From Inquilinus sp052113205 (GTDB taxonomy: Bacteria > Pseudomonadota > Alphaproteobacteria > DSM-16000 > Inquilinaceae): 64,000 bases of DNA. Of the stretch, positions 7,785 to 17,923 are shown piece by piece. Under the pieces are notes generated by a model. The model did not search any database, was not told the origin of the DNA, and saw only the letters and a list, made by a program, of their open reading frames with translations. Within the stretch, counting starts at the first letter, position 1; every line of letters starts with the position of its first letter. The translations under genes were made by a program, and so were the position numbers. Location of the stretch: contig NZ_JBFRCU010000029.1 of the NCBI RefSeq assembly GCF_052113205.1, forward strand, positions 1-64,000, read 5' to 3'.

Positions 7785-8531
7785 CTACAGCATCACGTCG
7801 CCGGAATTGGGCCCCAGCGTCTGGCCGACATAGATCCCGGCGGCGGGGGAGGCGAGGAAGGCCACGGTCTCGGCCACATCCTCCGGCGCGCCGAAGCGGC
7901 CGAGCGGCAGCTGCGCCTTCTTCGCCGCCCGCCACTCCGCGGACAAAGCGCGCACCAGCTCGGTCTCGATCGGGCCGGGCGCCACCGCGTTGACGCGCAC
8001 GCCGCGGGCGCTGACCTCGCGCGCCAGTGCCTTGGTCAGGCCGATGATCCCGGCCTTGGCGGCGCTGTAATGCACCAGGTCGACGCCGCCGATCTGGCCC
8101 AGCTGCGAGGCGATGTTGACGATCACGCCGTCGCCGGCCGCCAGCATCGCCGGCAGTGCGGCGCGGCAGCACAGGAAGGTGCCGCGCAGATGCACCGCGA
8201 TCATCCGGTCCCAGTCGGCCACCGCCAGTTCCTCGAACGGCGACTGGTGGACATGGCCGGCATTGTTGACCAGCAGCGTGCAGTCGCCGAACGCGTCACG
8301 CCCGGCGGCGAAGATCCGGTCCACGGCCTCGGCGTCGGAAACATCGGCCCCGACCGCCTCGGCCCGCCCGCCGGCCGCGCGCAGGGTCGCGGCCACCGCT
8401 TCGGCCCGGTCGGCATGCAGGTCGGCGATCAGCACGGCGGCGCCCGCGCCCGCCAGCCGTTCCGCGATCGCCTTGCCGATGCCGCTGGCGGCGCCGGTGA
8501 CGATGGCGGTGTGGTCGGCCAGCGCCCTCAT
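7785..8531 (-). CDS. SDR-family oxidoreductase
   Basis: A 248-residue short-chain dehydrogenase: TGAASGIG at the N-terminus, NNAGHV, catalytic Ser in NIASQLG, and YSAAKAG for Tyr-Lys. The ATG overlaps the stop of the upstream permease (ATGA), with AGGAGG 7 bases upstream. FabG-like in sequence, but the context in a transporter unit points to catabolism rather than fatty-acid synthesis (inference). Confidence 0.88.
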   Translation of the reverse strand: MRALADHTAIVTGAASGIGKAIAERLAGAGAAVLIADLHADRAEAVAATLRAAGGRAEAVGADVSDAEAVDRIFAAGRDAFGDCTLLVNNAGHVHQSPFEELAVADWDRMIAVHLRGTFLCCRAALPAMLAAGDGVIVNIASQLGQIGGVDLVHYSAAKAGIIGLTKALAREVSARGVRVNAVAPGPIETELVRALSAEWRAAKKAQLPLGRFGAPEDVAETVAFLASPAAGIYVGQTLGPNSGDVML

Positions 8532-9379
8532 CGCAGCTCCTCCTGGATCGCCATGCGCTTGGCCCGGCGGACCGACAGCGCCATCAGCACCCCGTAGACG
8601 GTGAGGAGGGCGAAGGAGAACAGGGTGGTCAGCACCCCGAAGGCGAAGATGTTCGGATGGATCTCGACCGAGAAGGTGCCGTAGATCGTCAGCGGCAGGG
8701 TCTGGCCGCCGCCGGCGGTGAACAGGGTGCGCGGGAACTCGTCGTAGCTCAGGGTGAAAGCGAACAGCATCGCGCTCAACACGCCCGGGAAGATCAGCGG
8801 GAAGGTGATCTTGCGGAAGGTGCGGATCGGGCTGACGCCCAGGCTCCAGGACGCCTCCTCGATCGACCGGTCGAAGCGGTTGAAGATCGCCAGCATGACC
8901 AGGAAGGCGAAGGGGAAGGTGTAGACCACATGGGTGACGAAGGACGTCCCCCACCACGCCCGGGGGATGCCCAGCTCGTTGGCGACCAGGGCGACGCCCA
9001 GCCCGACCAGCACCCCCGGCACCATCATGCCCAGCACGATCAGGTAGAACACGATGCCGGAACCGCGGAAGCGCGACCGGAAGGCCTGGGCCGACAGGGT
9101 GCCCAGCACCGTGGCCACCACCATGGTCATGAAGGCGAGGGTCAGGGACCGGACCAGCGCGTCGCCGATCGCCAGCGGCGCCACGCGCGACGGCGGCGCC
9201 CAGCCGAACAGATGCTGGTACCAGTAGGTCGACCACTCGATGATCGGGAATTGCGGCCCGCCCTCGGGCCCGGACTGGAAGCTCAGCGTCGCCAGCACCG
9301 CCAGCGGCCCGTACAGGAACACGATGAACAACGCCGTGAAGGCCATCAGCGCGGTGCGGAGAAGCGGCTGCCCCTGCAT
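8528..9379 (-). CDS. ABC transporter permease (PotC-like)
   Basis: A 283-residue inner-membrane protein with about six hydrophobic segments. The cytoplasmic coupling (EAA) loop is visible as EEASWSLGVSPIRTFRKITFP, where the ATPase docks. It follows the PotB-like gene by 3 bp and overlaps the SDR start by four bases. It is the second half of the only permease pair in the unit. Confidence 0.9.
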   Translation of the reverse strand: MQGQPLLRTALMAFTALFIVFLYGPLAVLATLSFQSGPEGGPQFPIIEWSTYWYQHLFGWAPPSRVAPLAIGDALVRSLTLAFMTMVVATVLGTLSAQAFRSRFRGSGIVFYLIVLGMMVPGVLVGLGVALVANELGIPRAWWGTSFVTHVVYTFPFAFLVMLAIFNRFDRSIEEASWSLGVSPIRTFRKITFPLIFPGVLSAMLFAFTLSYDEFPRTLFTAGGGQTLPLTIYGTFSVEIHPNIFAFGVLTTLFSFALLTVYGVLMALSVRRAKRMAIQEELR

Positions 9380-9382
9380 GGC

Positions 9383-10288
9383 CTACAGCTCCTTCCGCAG
9401 ATCGACCAGGCGCAGCAGGCCGGCGATCACGATGCCCATCACCACGGTCAGGATCACGCCGACCACCGCGGCGAAGGCCCATTTCAGCGAACCCACCTGG
9501 GTGACGATGATGTTGCCCAGCAGATTGACCTTGCGGCCGGACAGGGCGGCGGCGGTGGCGAACTCGCCCAGCACCATGACCGAGACGAAGATCGCGCCGA
9601 CGATCACGCCGGGCAGGCTCAAGGGCAGGATCACGGTGCGGAAGATCCGGCCGGTGCCGGCACCCAGGTCGCGCGCCGCCTCGATCAGGCTCGGCTCGAT
9701 CCGCGACAGCATGAAGGCGATCGGCCCGACCATGAACACGACATAGATCTGGGTCATGCCGATGACGACGCTGAGCTCGGTGAACAGCAGGCCGGCCACC
9801 GGCTCCGACACCACGCCCAGCTTCATCAGCAGGATGTTGACCGCACCCTCGGTGCCCAGCATCGGACGCCAGGCCAGCACCCGGATCAGGAACGAGGTCC
9901 AGAACGGCACGACGCAGACCACCAGCAGGATGGTCTGGACCGTCTTGTTGCGGACGAACAGACCGATATAGAGGGCCACCGGATAGCCCAGCGCCAGCGT
10001 CGTCGCCAGCACGATCAGCCAGATCCGGACCGTGGTCCACAAGGCCGACAGATAGGTCGAGGTGCCGAAGAAGGTGCCCCAGTTCTGCAGGGTCAGCGTC
10101 GGCTCGATGGTGAAGGTCTTCTGGGTCCAGAAGCTGACATAGACCATCATCGCGATCGGGACGACCAGGAAGGCGGTCATCCACAGGGCCCCCGGCGCCG
10201 CCAGCAGCGCCGCCACCCGCCGCCCGGTGCGCCGCCTTGGGATCGGGGCCGGTGCGGTCTCGGTCATGGTCTCCGCTCCGACGCTCAT
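9383..10288 (-). CDS. ABC transporter permease (PotB-like)
   Basis: A 301-residue protein with a 25-residue cytoplasmic N-terminus rich in Arg/Pro, then about six membrane segments and an EAA loop reading EAARDLGAGTGRIFRTVILP. The start ATG overlaps the stop of the ATPase gene upstream (ATGA). It pairs with the PotC-like permease. Confidence 0.9.
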   Translation of the reverse strand: MSVGAETMTETAPAPIPRRRTGRRVAALLAAPGALWMTAFLVVPIAMMVYVSFWTQKTFTIEPTLTLQNWGTFFGTSTYLSALWTTVRIWLIVLATTLALGYPVALYIGLFVRNKTVQTILLVVCVVPFWTSFLIRVLAWRPMLGTEGAVNILLMKLGVVSEPVAGLLFTELSVVIGMTQIYVVFMVGPIAFMLSRIEPSLIEAARDLGAGTGRIFRTVILPLSLPGVIVGAIFVSVMVLGEFATAAALSGRKVNLLGNIIVTQVGSLKWAFAAVVGVILTVVMGIVIAGLLRLVDLRKEL

Positions 10289-11367
10289 CGCCGCCCCTCG
10301 CGGAACACGAGGGCGTCCGCCGCCGGCCAGCGCAGCGCATAGCGGCGCCCGGCGTCGAAGCTCCCCGGCCGGCGGTGGCTCAGATGGTATTCGACCTCGA
10401 CCGGCCGGCTGCCGGCGACGTCGAACAGATAGGTCACCCGGGCGCCGGAATACTCGCTGGCGATGAAGCGGCCGGGCAGGGCGGCCTCGCCCGGCGCCGC
10501 CGGATCCGTCTCCTCCGCGACCGTCACCTTGTCGGCGCGGATGCAGTAGGCGGCGGCGCCCGAAGCGGTGTCGCCCGGCAGCGGCAGGGCGGCCTCGGCG
10601 AAGCGGAAGGCGCCGTCGCCGACAATGCCCTCGAAGATGTTGTAGCAGTTCAGGAAGCGGGCGACCCGGACCGAGCCGGGCCGGTTGTACAGGGTCTGCG
10701 GCGGGCTGATCTCGGCGATCCGGCCATGGTCCAGCACGGCGGTGCGGTGGCCCATCGCCAGCGCCTCCTGCTCGTTGCCGGTGACATGCAGGAAGGTGCC
10801 GCCGAGCTGGGCCTGGATGCGCTTCAGCTCGATCATCATCCGCTCGCGCAGATTGGCGTCGAGGGCGCCCAGCGGCTCGTCCAGCAGCACGATCTTCGGG
10901 TCGGTGACCAGGGTGCGGGCCAGGGCGACGCGCTGCTTCTGGCCGCCGGAGATCTGGCTGACGGCGCGGCCGCCCAGGCCGGTCAGGCCCAGCAGCTCCA
11001 GCGCCTCGCCGACGCGGCGGCGGATCTCCGCCTCGTCCGCCACCGGGCCGCGGCTGCGGTGGCGCAGGCCGTAGGCGACGTTGTCGAAGACGGTCATGTG
11101 CGGGAACAGGGCGAAGCCCTGGAACACGAAGCCGATGCCGCGCTCATGCGCCGGCATCGACAGGATCGACCGGCCCTCCAGCCGCACATCGCCGTCATCC
11201 GGCGTCTCGAAGCCGGCGACGACCCGCAGCATGGTCGATTTGCCCGAGCCGCTGGGGCCGAGGATGGACAGGTACTCGCCCGCGCCGACCGCCAGCGACA
11301 GGTCGCTCAGCGCCGGCGCGCCGCCATAGGCCTTGGTGATGCCGCTCAGTTCCAGGAGCAGAGTCAT
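10285..11367 (-). CDS. ABC transporter ATPase (PotA-like), second of two; first gene of the unit
   Basis: A 360-residue ATPase: Walker A GPSGSGKST near residue 37, signature ISGGQKQR, Walker B KIVLLDEPLGALD, TOBE-type C-terminus. As the promoter-proximal gene it is directly coupled to both permeases and is the likely main energiser. The switch sequence reads LHVTGNEQEAL where FVTHxQxEAL is usual, so the H-loop His is replaced by Gly-Asn; ATP hydrolysis may be altered in this copy, which could explain why a second ATPase (4434-5531, with the normal THAQSEAL) is kept. Confidence 0.9.
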   Translation of the reverse strand: MTLLLELSGITKAYGGAPALSDLSLAVGAGEYLSILGPSGSGKSTMLRVVAGFETPDDGDVRLEGRSILSMPAHERGIGFVFQGFALFPHMTVFDNVAYGLRHRSRGPVADEAEIRRRVGEALELLGLTGLGGRAVSQISGGQKQRVALARTLVTDPKIVLLDEPLGALDANLRERMMIELKRIQAQLGGTFLHVTGNEQEALAMGHRTAVLDHGRIAEISPPQTLYNRPGSVRVARFLNCYNIFEGIVGDGAFRFAEAALPLPGDTASGAAAYCIRADKVTVAEETDPAAPGEAALPGRFIASEYSGARVTYLFDVAGSRPVEVEYHLSHRRPGSFDAGRRYALRWPAADALVFREGRR

Positions 11368-11480
11368 GCGTCCCCGAATCTCCCAAGCCGTGCCCTGAGC
11401 CCCGCCATCCCGTCCGCGTCGTTCGGCGTCGCCGCTGCGCGGTTTCGATGCGAGGCTCGGGAAGCCTAGTCAAAAATGAT

Positions 11481-11635
11481 TTTGGTATGCAATAGTCTTT
11501 TTGTGGTGACTGAAAGCTTCGCCATGTCGCGCGATTTGGTTCCTATCAGCCTCGAAAGGCCTGTCTGTCCAAGTTTCAGGCAGGCTCCGAGACCCAGTGT
11601 GGTGCTTTGGGTATGCGATAGTCATTTTCCTGGTG
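11481..11635. promoter_or_regulatory. Paired candidate operators between the importer unit and the GntR gene
   Basis: Two near-identical sites lie in the 368-bp divergent gap: GGTATGCAATAGTC at 11484-11497 and GGTATGCGATAGTC at 11610-11623, each followed by a T-rich stretch and a TGGTG. Centre-to-centre distance is 126 bp, twelve helical turns. The first has the TTGGTATGCAA half-palindrome typical of FCD-type GntR operators. They are the obvious targets of the regulator at 11736. Nothing else recognisable is in the gap. Confidence 0.55.
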
Positions 11636-11735
11636 CTGTTGCCTGCGTGATGGGCAGCGGGCTCTTGCACCGGGGCGCCGCGGGGGCCATCAGAGGACAG
11701 GGATCACCGGGACGGGCGGAACGCTGCTGCAGGAC

Positions 11736-12746
11736 ATGACGGACACGGCGACGAACGCGTCCCCGCCGCGGCTCTACGAGATCGTCGAGCGTGCGCTGCG
11801 GTCGTCGATCGGCGCCGGGCGGCTGCCGGCCGGGCTGGTGCTGCTGGAGGGCCCGATCGCCGAGGTCTTCCAGACCAGCCGCGCCCCGGTGCAGCGGGCG
11901 CTGGCGCGGCTGGAGGCGGACGGGCTGATCCACCGCTTCGAGGGCCGCGGCTATCTGGTCGGGGCGGCCGGCGTTGCGCCTTTGCGCGCCGACATCCGCG
12001 GGTTCGGCCTGGACGCGGCGGAGGAGATCGACGAGGCGCAGCAGTCCCGCGCCTCGTGGGAGCGGATCTACGCAACCGCCGAGCGCCAGATCGCCTCCTG
12101 CCTGGTGTTCGGCCGCTACCGCATCGTCGAGGCGGAGATGGCCGACCATTTCGGCGTCAGCCGGACCGTGGTGCGCGATGTGCTGGGCCGGCTGCAGGAG
12201 CGCGGGCTGATCGAGAAGAACGCCAGCTCGCACTGGATCGCCGGACCGCTGACCGCCCGGGCGATCCGCGAACTCTATGAGATGCGCCGGCTGCTTGAGC
12301 CGCCGGCCCTGGTCAGCGCTGCGCCGTCGCTGCCGCATGGCGAGGTCGAGGCGATGCTGGACCGGCTGCGCCGGGCCGAGGCGGCAGGGCCGCGGCCGCC
12401 GCCGGAGACCATGGATTCGATCGAGGACGACCTGCATGTCCGCTGCGTGCTGGCGACGCCGAACGCTCGGCTGGCCGACGCGCTGCGCCACAACCAGCTG
12501 CCGCTGCTGGCCACCCACGCCTTCACCCGCTCGCTCGGCATCGCCGACGACCAGCCGATCCTGACCGAGCACCGCCTGGTGCTGGAACTGCTGGCGCAAG
12601 AGGCCTGGCCGGCCGCCGCGGCGGTGCTGGAGACGCATTTGCAGGCAGCGGAGCGCCGCGCCGTCGCCCGGCTGAAGACGTTGGCGGTGATCCCGGTCCC
12701 GGCCAACCTGGCGCCGTATCTGACGAAGACGTCGGAGCATGGGTAG
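11736..12746 (+). CDS. GntR/FCD regulator with two tandem winged-helix domains
   Basis: A 336-residue regulator. Residues 12-76 form one GntR winged helix (EVFQTSRAPVQRALARLEADGLI), and residues 108-170 form a second one (DHFGVSRTVVRDVLGRLQERGLI). The remainder is an all-helical FCD ligand-binding domain with the usual metal ligands (DLHVR, LLATHAF, ETHLQ). Ordinary FadR/FCD proteins are 220-260 residues with one DNA-binding domain. It is divergent from the importer unit and is its probable repressor, sensing the imported compound (inference). The two DNA-binding domains fit the two spaced operator-like sites in the gap. Confidence 0.88.
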   Translation: MTDTATNASPPRLYEIVERALRSSIGAGRLPAGLVLLEGPIAEVFQTSRAPVQRALARLEADGLIHRFEGRGYLVGAAGVAPLRADIRGFGLDAAEEIDEAQQSRASWERIYATAERQIASCLVFGRYRIVEAEMADHFGVSRTVVRDVLGRLQERGLIEKNASSHWIAGPLTARAIRELYEMRRLLEPPALVSAAPSLPHGEVEAMLDRLRRAEAAGPRPPPETMDSIEDDLHVRCVLATPNARLADALRHNQLPLLATHAFTRSLGIADDQPILTEHRLVLELLAQEAWPAAAAVLETHLQAAERRAVARLKTLAVIPVPANLAPYLTKTSEHG

Positions 12747-12764
12747 GGGGTGTTCACCCCTCGC

Positions 12765-12850
12765 CGTCATTGCGAGGAGGCGAAGCCGACGAAGCAATCC
12801 AGGGGCCACGGCAAACGGCCCTGGATTGCTTCGCTTCGCTCGCAATGACG
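12765..12850. repeat. Intergenic inverted repeat, family C (CGTCAT...ATGACG)
   Basis: Ends CGTCATTGCGAG and CTCGCAATGACG enclose GCAATCCAGGG/CCCTGGATTGC modules. It lies between the convergent GntR and LysR genes, where it may also serve as a bidirectional terminator (inference). Confidence 0.8.
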
Positions 12851-12888
12851 ATCAGGGAATTCTGAAAGGGGTCTGCAATCCCTCGCCC

Positions 12889-13818
12889 CTATCCCGCCTC
12901 CGGCCGGAACTCCGCCTCCAGGCCGCGCAGCAGGTCGAGCAGGCGGCGGCGGAAATGCTCGGCGAAGCGGTCGGCGGCGCGGGAGCGGGGCTGGCCGGCG
13001 GCGAAGGCCAGGCCGAACTCGTTCCACAGCAGCGGCCGGAACGGGCGGATGGCGATCGGCAGGTCGCGGAAATGGCTGGCCATCAGCGCGTTGACGATGG
13101 TCACCCCCAGCCCCTGCGCGGCGAAGGCGCAGGCCGAGCCGACCGAATGGGTCTCCACCCGCACCTGCGGCCGGAAATGGACCCGCCGGAACATCTGGTC
13201 CATCTCCGCTCGCGCCGGTCGCTGCCGGCCCAGCAGCACCAGCGGCTCACCCTCCAGATCCTCGACCGACACCACCGCCTTCTCCGCCAGCCGGTGCCCC
13301 TTCGGCATGACGCAGACGCTGGTGGTGCGGGCGATGGCGATGGTGTCCATCCCGGCCTCGCCGGTCGGCAGTCGGACGAAGCCGAGATCGGCCTGGCGCG
13401 TCAGCACCGCGCGCTCGGTCTCGTGATAGGCGCCGGACAGGATCTCCAGCGCGACATTGCCATGGTCGCGCAGGAACTCCTCGACGATCAGCGGCAGGAT
13501 GGTCTGCGACATGCTGTGCGGCACGCCGATGCGCAGCAGGATCTGGTCGGAATTGCCGGTCCGCAGCGCCTCCGCCACATGCTGCACCCGCTGCACCCCG
13601 TCGACCGCGTCTTCGACCGAATCGAGCAGGCCGACCGCCTCCGGCGTCGGGATCAGCCGGCCCTTCTCGCGGGCGAACAGCTCCAGCCCCAGCTCGGCCT
13701 CCAGCTGGGTCAGCAGGCGGCTGACCGCCGATTGCGACAGGCCCAGCCGGGCCGCCGCGGCGGTGGTGGAGCCGCTGCGCATGATCGCCTTGAAGGCCTC
13801 GAGCTGCTTGACGTTCAT
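12889..13818 (-). CDS. LysR-type transcriptional regulator
   Basis: About 309 residues from MNVKQLEAFKAIM: N-terminal helix-turn-helix (AAAARLGLSQSAVSRLLTQLE), then a type 2 periplasmic-binding-like effector domain (GxPHSMSQTILP onward). An alternative ATG 33 bases upstream exists but neither start has a convincing ribosome-binding site; the family normally begins at MNVKQLEAF. Closest in feel to the NocR/OccR group. It is divergent from the peptide-type ABC operon and is its likely activator. Confidence 0.88.
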   Translation of the reverse strand: MNVKQLEAFKAIMRSGSTTAAAARLGLSQSAVSRLLTQLEAELGLELFAREKGRLIPTPEAVGLLDSVEDAVDGVQRVQHVAEALRTGNSDQILLRIGVPHSMSQTILPLIVEEFLRDHGNVALEILSGAYHETERAVLTRQADLGFVRLPTGEAGMDTIAIARTTSVCVMPKGHRLAEKAVVSVEDLEGEPLVLLGRQRPARAEMDQMFRRVHFRPQVRVETHSVGSACAFAAQGLGVTIVNALMASHFRDLPIAIRPFRPLLWNEFGLAFAAGQPRSRAADRFAEHFRRRLLDLLRGLEAEFRPEAG

Positions 13819-13877
13819 GCCGGCAGCGCCGATATCCGCGACACGAAGCATCGGTCCGGGCCGCCGCCGCGCATGAA

Positions 13878-13907
13878 ATGCGCATAGCCCGATGCGGATT
13901 CCGCATC
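13878..13907. promoter_or_regulatory. Candidate LysR operator (T-N11-A palindrome)
   Basis: GATGCGGATTCCGCATC at 13891-13907 is a perfect 7-3-7 palindrome containing the T-N11-A core expected for LysR regulators, preceded by the 8-bp palindrome ATGCGCAT at 13878-13885. Both lie between the LysR gene and the permease gene at 14034. Confidence 0.55.
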
Positions 13908-14033
13908 ATGTTGCGGGCTGTTCTCTCCCACGCCTAACGTCCCCCTCGCCACGCCGGTCCGCCCGGCTCGGCCCATCATAAGCGAAGCAGGGACGCAGAT
14001 GCGGGATTCGCGCGCCGGGACGCCAAGCCGGCC

Positions 14034-15005
14034 ATGACCGTCTTCATCATCCGCCGGCTGGTGCAGAGCGGCTTCGTGCTGCTGGTCACCTCGATCCTCG
14101 TCTTCCTCGGCGTCTACGCCATCGGCAACCCGATCGAGATTCTGGTGCCGGCCGACGCCTCGCAGGCCGAGATCGCCCAGGCGGTGCAGTCGCTCGGCCT
14201 CGACCAGCCGCTGTGGCGGCAGTATCTGACCTTCCTCGGCAACGCGCTGCATGGCGATCTCGGCCGGTCCTTCGTCTTCAACCAGCCCTCGATCAGCCTG
14301 ATCTTCGAGCGGCTGCCGGCCACGCTGGAGCTGGCCTTCATCGCCCTGCTGCTGTCGCTGGTGGTCGGCATCCCGCTCGGCGTGCTGTCGGGGCTGAAGG
14401 CCGGCAGCGGCTTCGACCGCACGGTGATGACCGGCTCGATCCTCGGCTTCAGCCTGCCCAACTTCTGGCAGGGCATGATGCTGATCATGATCTTCTCGGT
14501 CATGCTCGGCTGGCTGCCCTCGACCGGCCGCGGCGCCACCGGCGAGGTGCTGGGCCTGCACACCAGCCTCGCCAGCTGGGACGGGCTGACTCACCTGATC
14601 CTGCCGGCGATCAACCTGTCGCTGTTCAACGTCTCGCTGATCATCCGCCTGACCCGCAGCGGCATGCGCGAGACCCTGCCGCTCGACTTCGTCAAGTTCG
14701 CCCGGGCCAAGGGGCTGTCCGAGCGGCGGGTGATCTTCGTGCATGTGCTGAAGACCATCCTGATCCCGATCGTCACCGTCATCGGCATGGAGTTCGGGTC
14801 GCTGATCGCCTTCGCCACGGTGACCGAGACCATCTTCGCCTGGCCCGGCGTCGGCAAGCTGATCATCGACAGCATCATGCGGCTCGATAGGCCGGTGATC
14901 GTTGCCTACCTGCTGATCGTGGTCGCCATGTTCATCGTCATCAACCTGGTGGTCGACATCCTGTACTCGGTGCTCGACCCCCGCGTCCGGCTGTCCGACG
15001 CATGA
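14034..15005 (+). CDS. Peptide-type ABC transporter permease (DppB-like)
   Basis: A 323-residue permease starting IIRRLVQSGFVLLVTSILVF, with the family pattern of one N-terminal membrane segment, a periplasmic loop (GLDQPLWRQY, GDLGRSFVFNQP) and five further segments. The coupling loop is near FVKFARAKGLSERRVIFVHVLK. First gene of the operon; its last four bases overlap the DppC-like start (ATGA). Confidence 0.92.
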   Translation: MTVFIIRRLVQSGFVLLVTSILVFLGVYAIGNPIEILVPADASQAEIAQAVQSLGLDQPLWRQYLTFLGNALHGDLGRSFVFNQPSISLIFERLPATLELAFIALLLSLVVGIPLGVLSGLKAGSGFDRTVMTGSILGFSLPNFWQGMMLIMIFSVMLGWLPSTGRGATGEVLGLHTSLASWDGLTHLILPAINLSLFNVSLIIRLTRSGMRETLPLDFVKFARAKGLSERRVIFVHVLKTILIPIVTVIGMEFGSLIAFATVTETIFAWPGVGKLIIDSIMRLDRPVIVAYLLIVVAMFIVINLVVDILYSVLDPRVRLSDA

Positions 15006-15916
15006 GCGACATCGCCACCCCGAAGGTCCGCCGGCCGCTGCTCGGCGACGGCATCCTGGCCCAGGCGCTGCGCGGCATCCTGGATAGCAAGGCCGCGACT
15101 CTCGCCGCCATCGCCTGCCTGATCCTGGTCGCAGTCGCCTTGTTCGCGCCCTGGATCGCGCCGCAGGACCCCTACGACCTCGCCTCGCTCAGCATCATGG
15201 ACGGCCGCCTGCCGCCGGGCAGCGAGAGCATGGACGGCTGGACCTACTGGCTGGGCACCGACGCCCAGGGCCGCGACATGGTCTCGGCGATGCTGTACGG
15301 GCTGCGCACCAGCCTGAGCGTGGGCGTGCTGTCCGGAATCTTCGCCCTGGCCGTCGGCACCACGCTCGGCCTCGTCGCCGCCTATTTCGGCGGCAAGATC
15401 GACACGCTGGTGATGCGCGTCGTCGACCTGATGCTGGGCTTCCCCACCATCCTGGTCGCGCTGATGATGCTGGCCGTGCTGGGGCAGGGGGTGGGCAAGG
15501 TCATCCTGGCCCTGGTCGTCGTGCAATGGGCCTATTTCGCCCGCGCCGTCCGCGCCGCGGCGCTGGTCGAGCGCGGCAAGGAGTATGTCGAGGCGGCGCA
15601 GTGCCTGGGCTTGAGCAAGGCGCGCATCCTGTTCAGCCATCTGCTGCCGAACTGCCTGCCGCCGGTGATCGTGATCGGCACTATCCAGGTGGCGCATGCC
15701 ATCGCGGCCGAGGCGACGCTGAGCTTCCTCGGCATCGGCCTGCCGATCACCGAGCCGTCGCTGGGCCTGCTGATCGCCAATGGCTACCAGGTGCTGCTGG
15801 CCGGGCTGTACTGGATCAGCGTGTTCCCGGGCCTGCTGCTGCTGGCGCTGATCTTCTCGATCAACATCGTCGGCGACCGCCTGCGCGAAGCGCTGAACCC
15901 TCGGCTGCAGAAGTGA
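15002..15916 (+). CDS. Peptide-type ABC transporter permease (DppC-like)
   Basis: A 304-residue partner permease: N-terminal OppC-type segment, then GTDAQGRDMVSAMLYGLRTSL, which is characteristic of DppC/OppC, and a coupling loop YVEAAQCLGLSKARILFSHLLPN. It overlaps the upstream gene by four bases and is followed by the DppD-like gene after 10 bp. Confidence 0.92.
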   Translation: MSDIATPKVRRPLLGDGILAQALRGILDSKAATLAAIACLILVAVALFAPWIAPQDPYDLASLSIMDGRLPPGSESMDGWTYWLGTDAQGRDMVSAMLYGLRTSLSVGVLSGIFALAVGTTLGLVAAYFGGKIDTLVMRVVDLMLGFPTILVALMMLAVLGQGVGKVILALVVVQWAYFARAVRAAALVERGKEYVEAAQCLGLSKARILFSHLLPNCLPPVIVIGTIQVAHAIAAEATLSFLGIGLPITEPSLGLLIANGYQVLLAGLYWISVFPGLLLLALIFSINIVGDRLREALNPRLQK

Positions 15917-15926
15917 GGGCCCGGAG

Positions 15927-16897
<971 letters not shown>

Positions 16898-16901
<4 letters not shown>

Positions 16902-17884
16902 CCCCGCTGATCGAGGCCGCCGGCCTGGGCAAGCGCTTCAGCAAGCGGCTGGACTATGCCGAGAAGGCGGCGCGCTTCCTGGGCGCCAGGGTCGAGGAGC
17001 GGACGGTGCACGCCGTCGACGCGGTCGACCTCGCCATCGCCCCGGGCGAGGTGCTGGGGCTGGTCGGCGAATCCGGCTGCGGCAAGTCCACGCTGGGCCG
17101 GATGATGGCCGGCATCCTGCCGAAGAGCGACGGCGCGATCCGCTGGCGCGGCCGGGATGTCGACGGGCTGGCCGGCGACGCGGCGCACGACGCCCGGCTG
17201 AAGGCGCAGATGATCTTCCAGGACCCCTTCGCCTCGCTGAATCCGCGCAAGCGGGTGCGCGACATCATCGGCGAGGCGCCGCGGGTGCACGGGCTGGTGC
17301 GCCGGCGCGAGGCCGACGGCTACGTCCAGGAAGTGATGCGCCGGGTCGGGCTGGACCCCGCCTATCGCGATCGCTTCCCGCACCAGTTCTCCGGCGGCCA
17401 GCGCCAGCGCATCGGCATCGCCCGGGCCCTGGCGGTGAAGCCGGATTTCCTGGTCTGCGACGAATCCATCGCCGCGCTCGACGTCTCGATCCAGGCGCAG
17501 ATCCTGAACCTGTTCCTGGAGCTGCGGCAGGACCTGGGCCTGACCTATCTGTTCATCAGCCACGACCTCGGCGTGGTCGAGCATATCAGCGACCGGGTGG
17601 TGATCATGTATCTCGGCCGGGTGGTCGAGACCGCCGCGACCGCCGAGCTGTTCGACCGGCCGCTGCACCCCTACACCGTGGCCCTGCTGAACGAGGTGCC
17701 GCGGCTGAGCAACCGCAAGCGCAAGTTCGAGACGATCAAGGGCGAGATCCCATCGCCGCTGCAACCACCCAGCGGCTGCCACTTCCACCCACGCTGCCCG
17801 ATGGCCACCGACCGCTGCCGCACGGAGCGGCCGTCGCTGCGCCCGGTCGCGCCCGGCCACCAGGCCGCCTGCCACCTGATCTGA
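16898..17884 (+). CDS. Peptide-type ABC transporter ATPase (DppF-like)
   Basis: A 328-residue ATPase: Walker A GESGCGKST, signature FSGGQRQRI, and a Walker B that reads FLVCDESIAALD, where DEPxxALD is usual, so the Pro after the catalytic Glu is Ser. C-terminal CHFHPRCPMATDRC motif as in DppF. Forms the heterodimeric engine with the DppD-like subunit. Confidence 0.92.
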
Positions 17885-17923
17885 GGCGCCGAACGCGCCC
17901 GAAACCGAACAGAGGAGAGCGAG

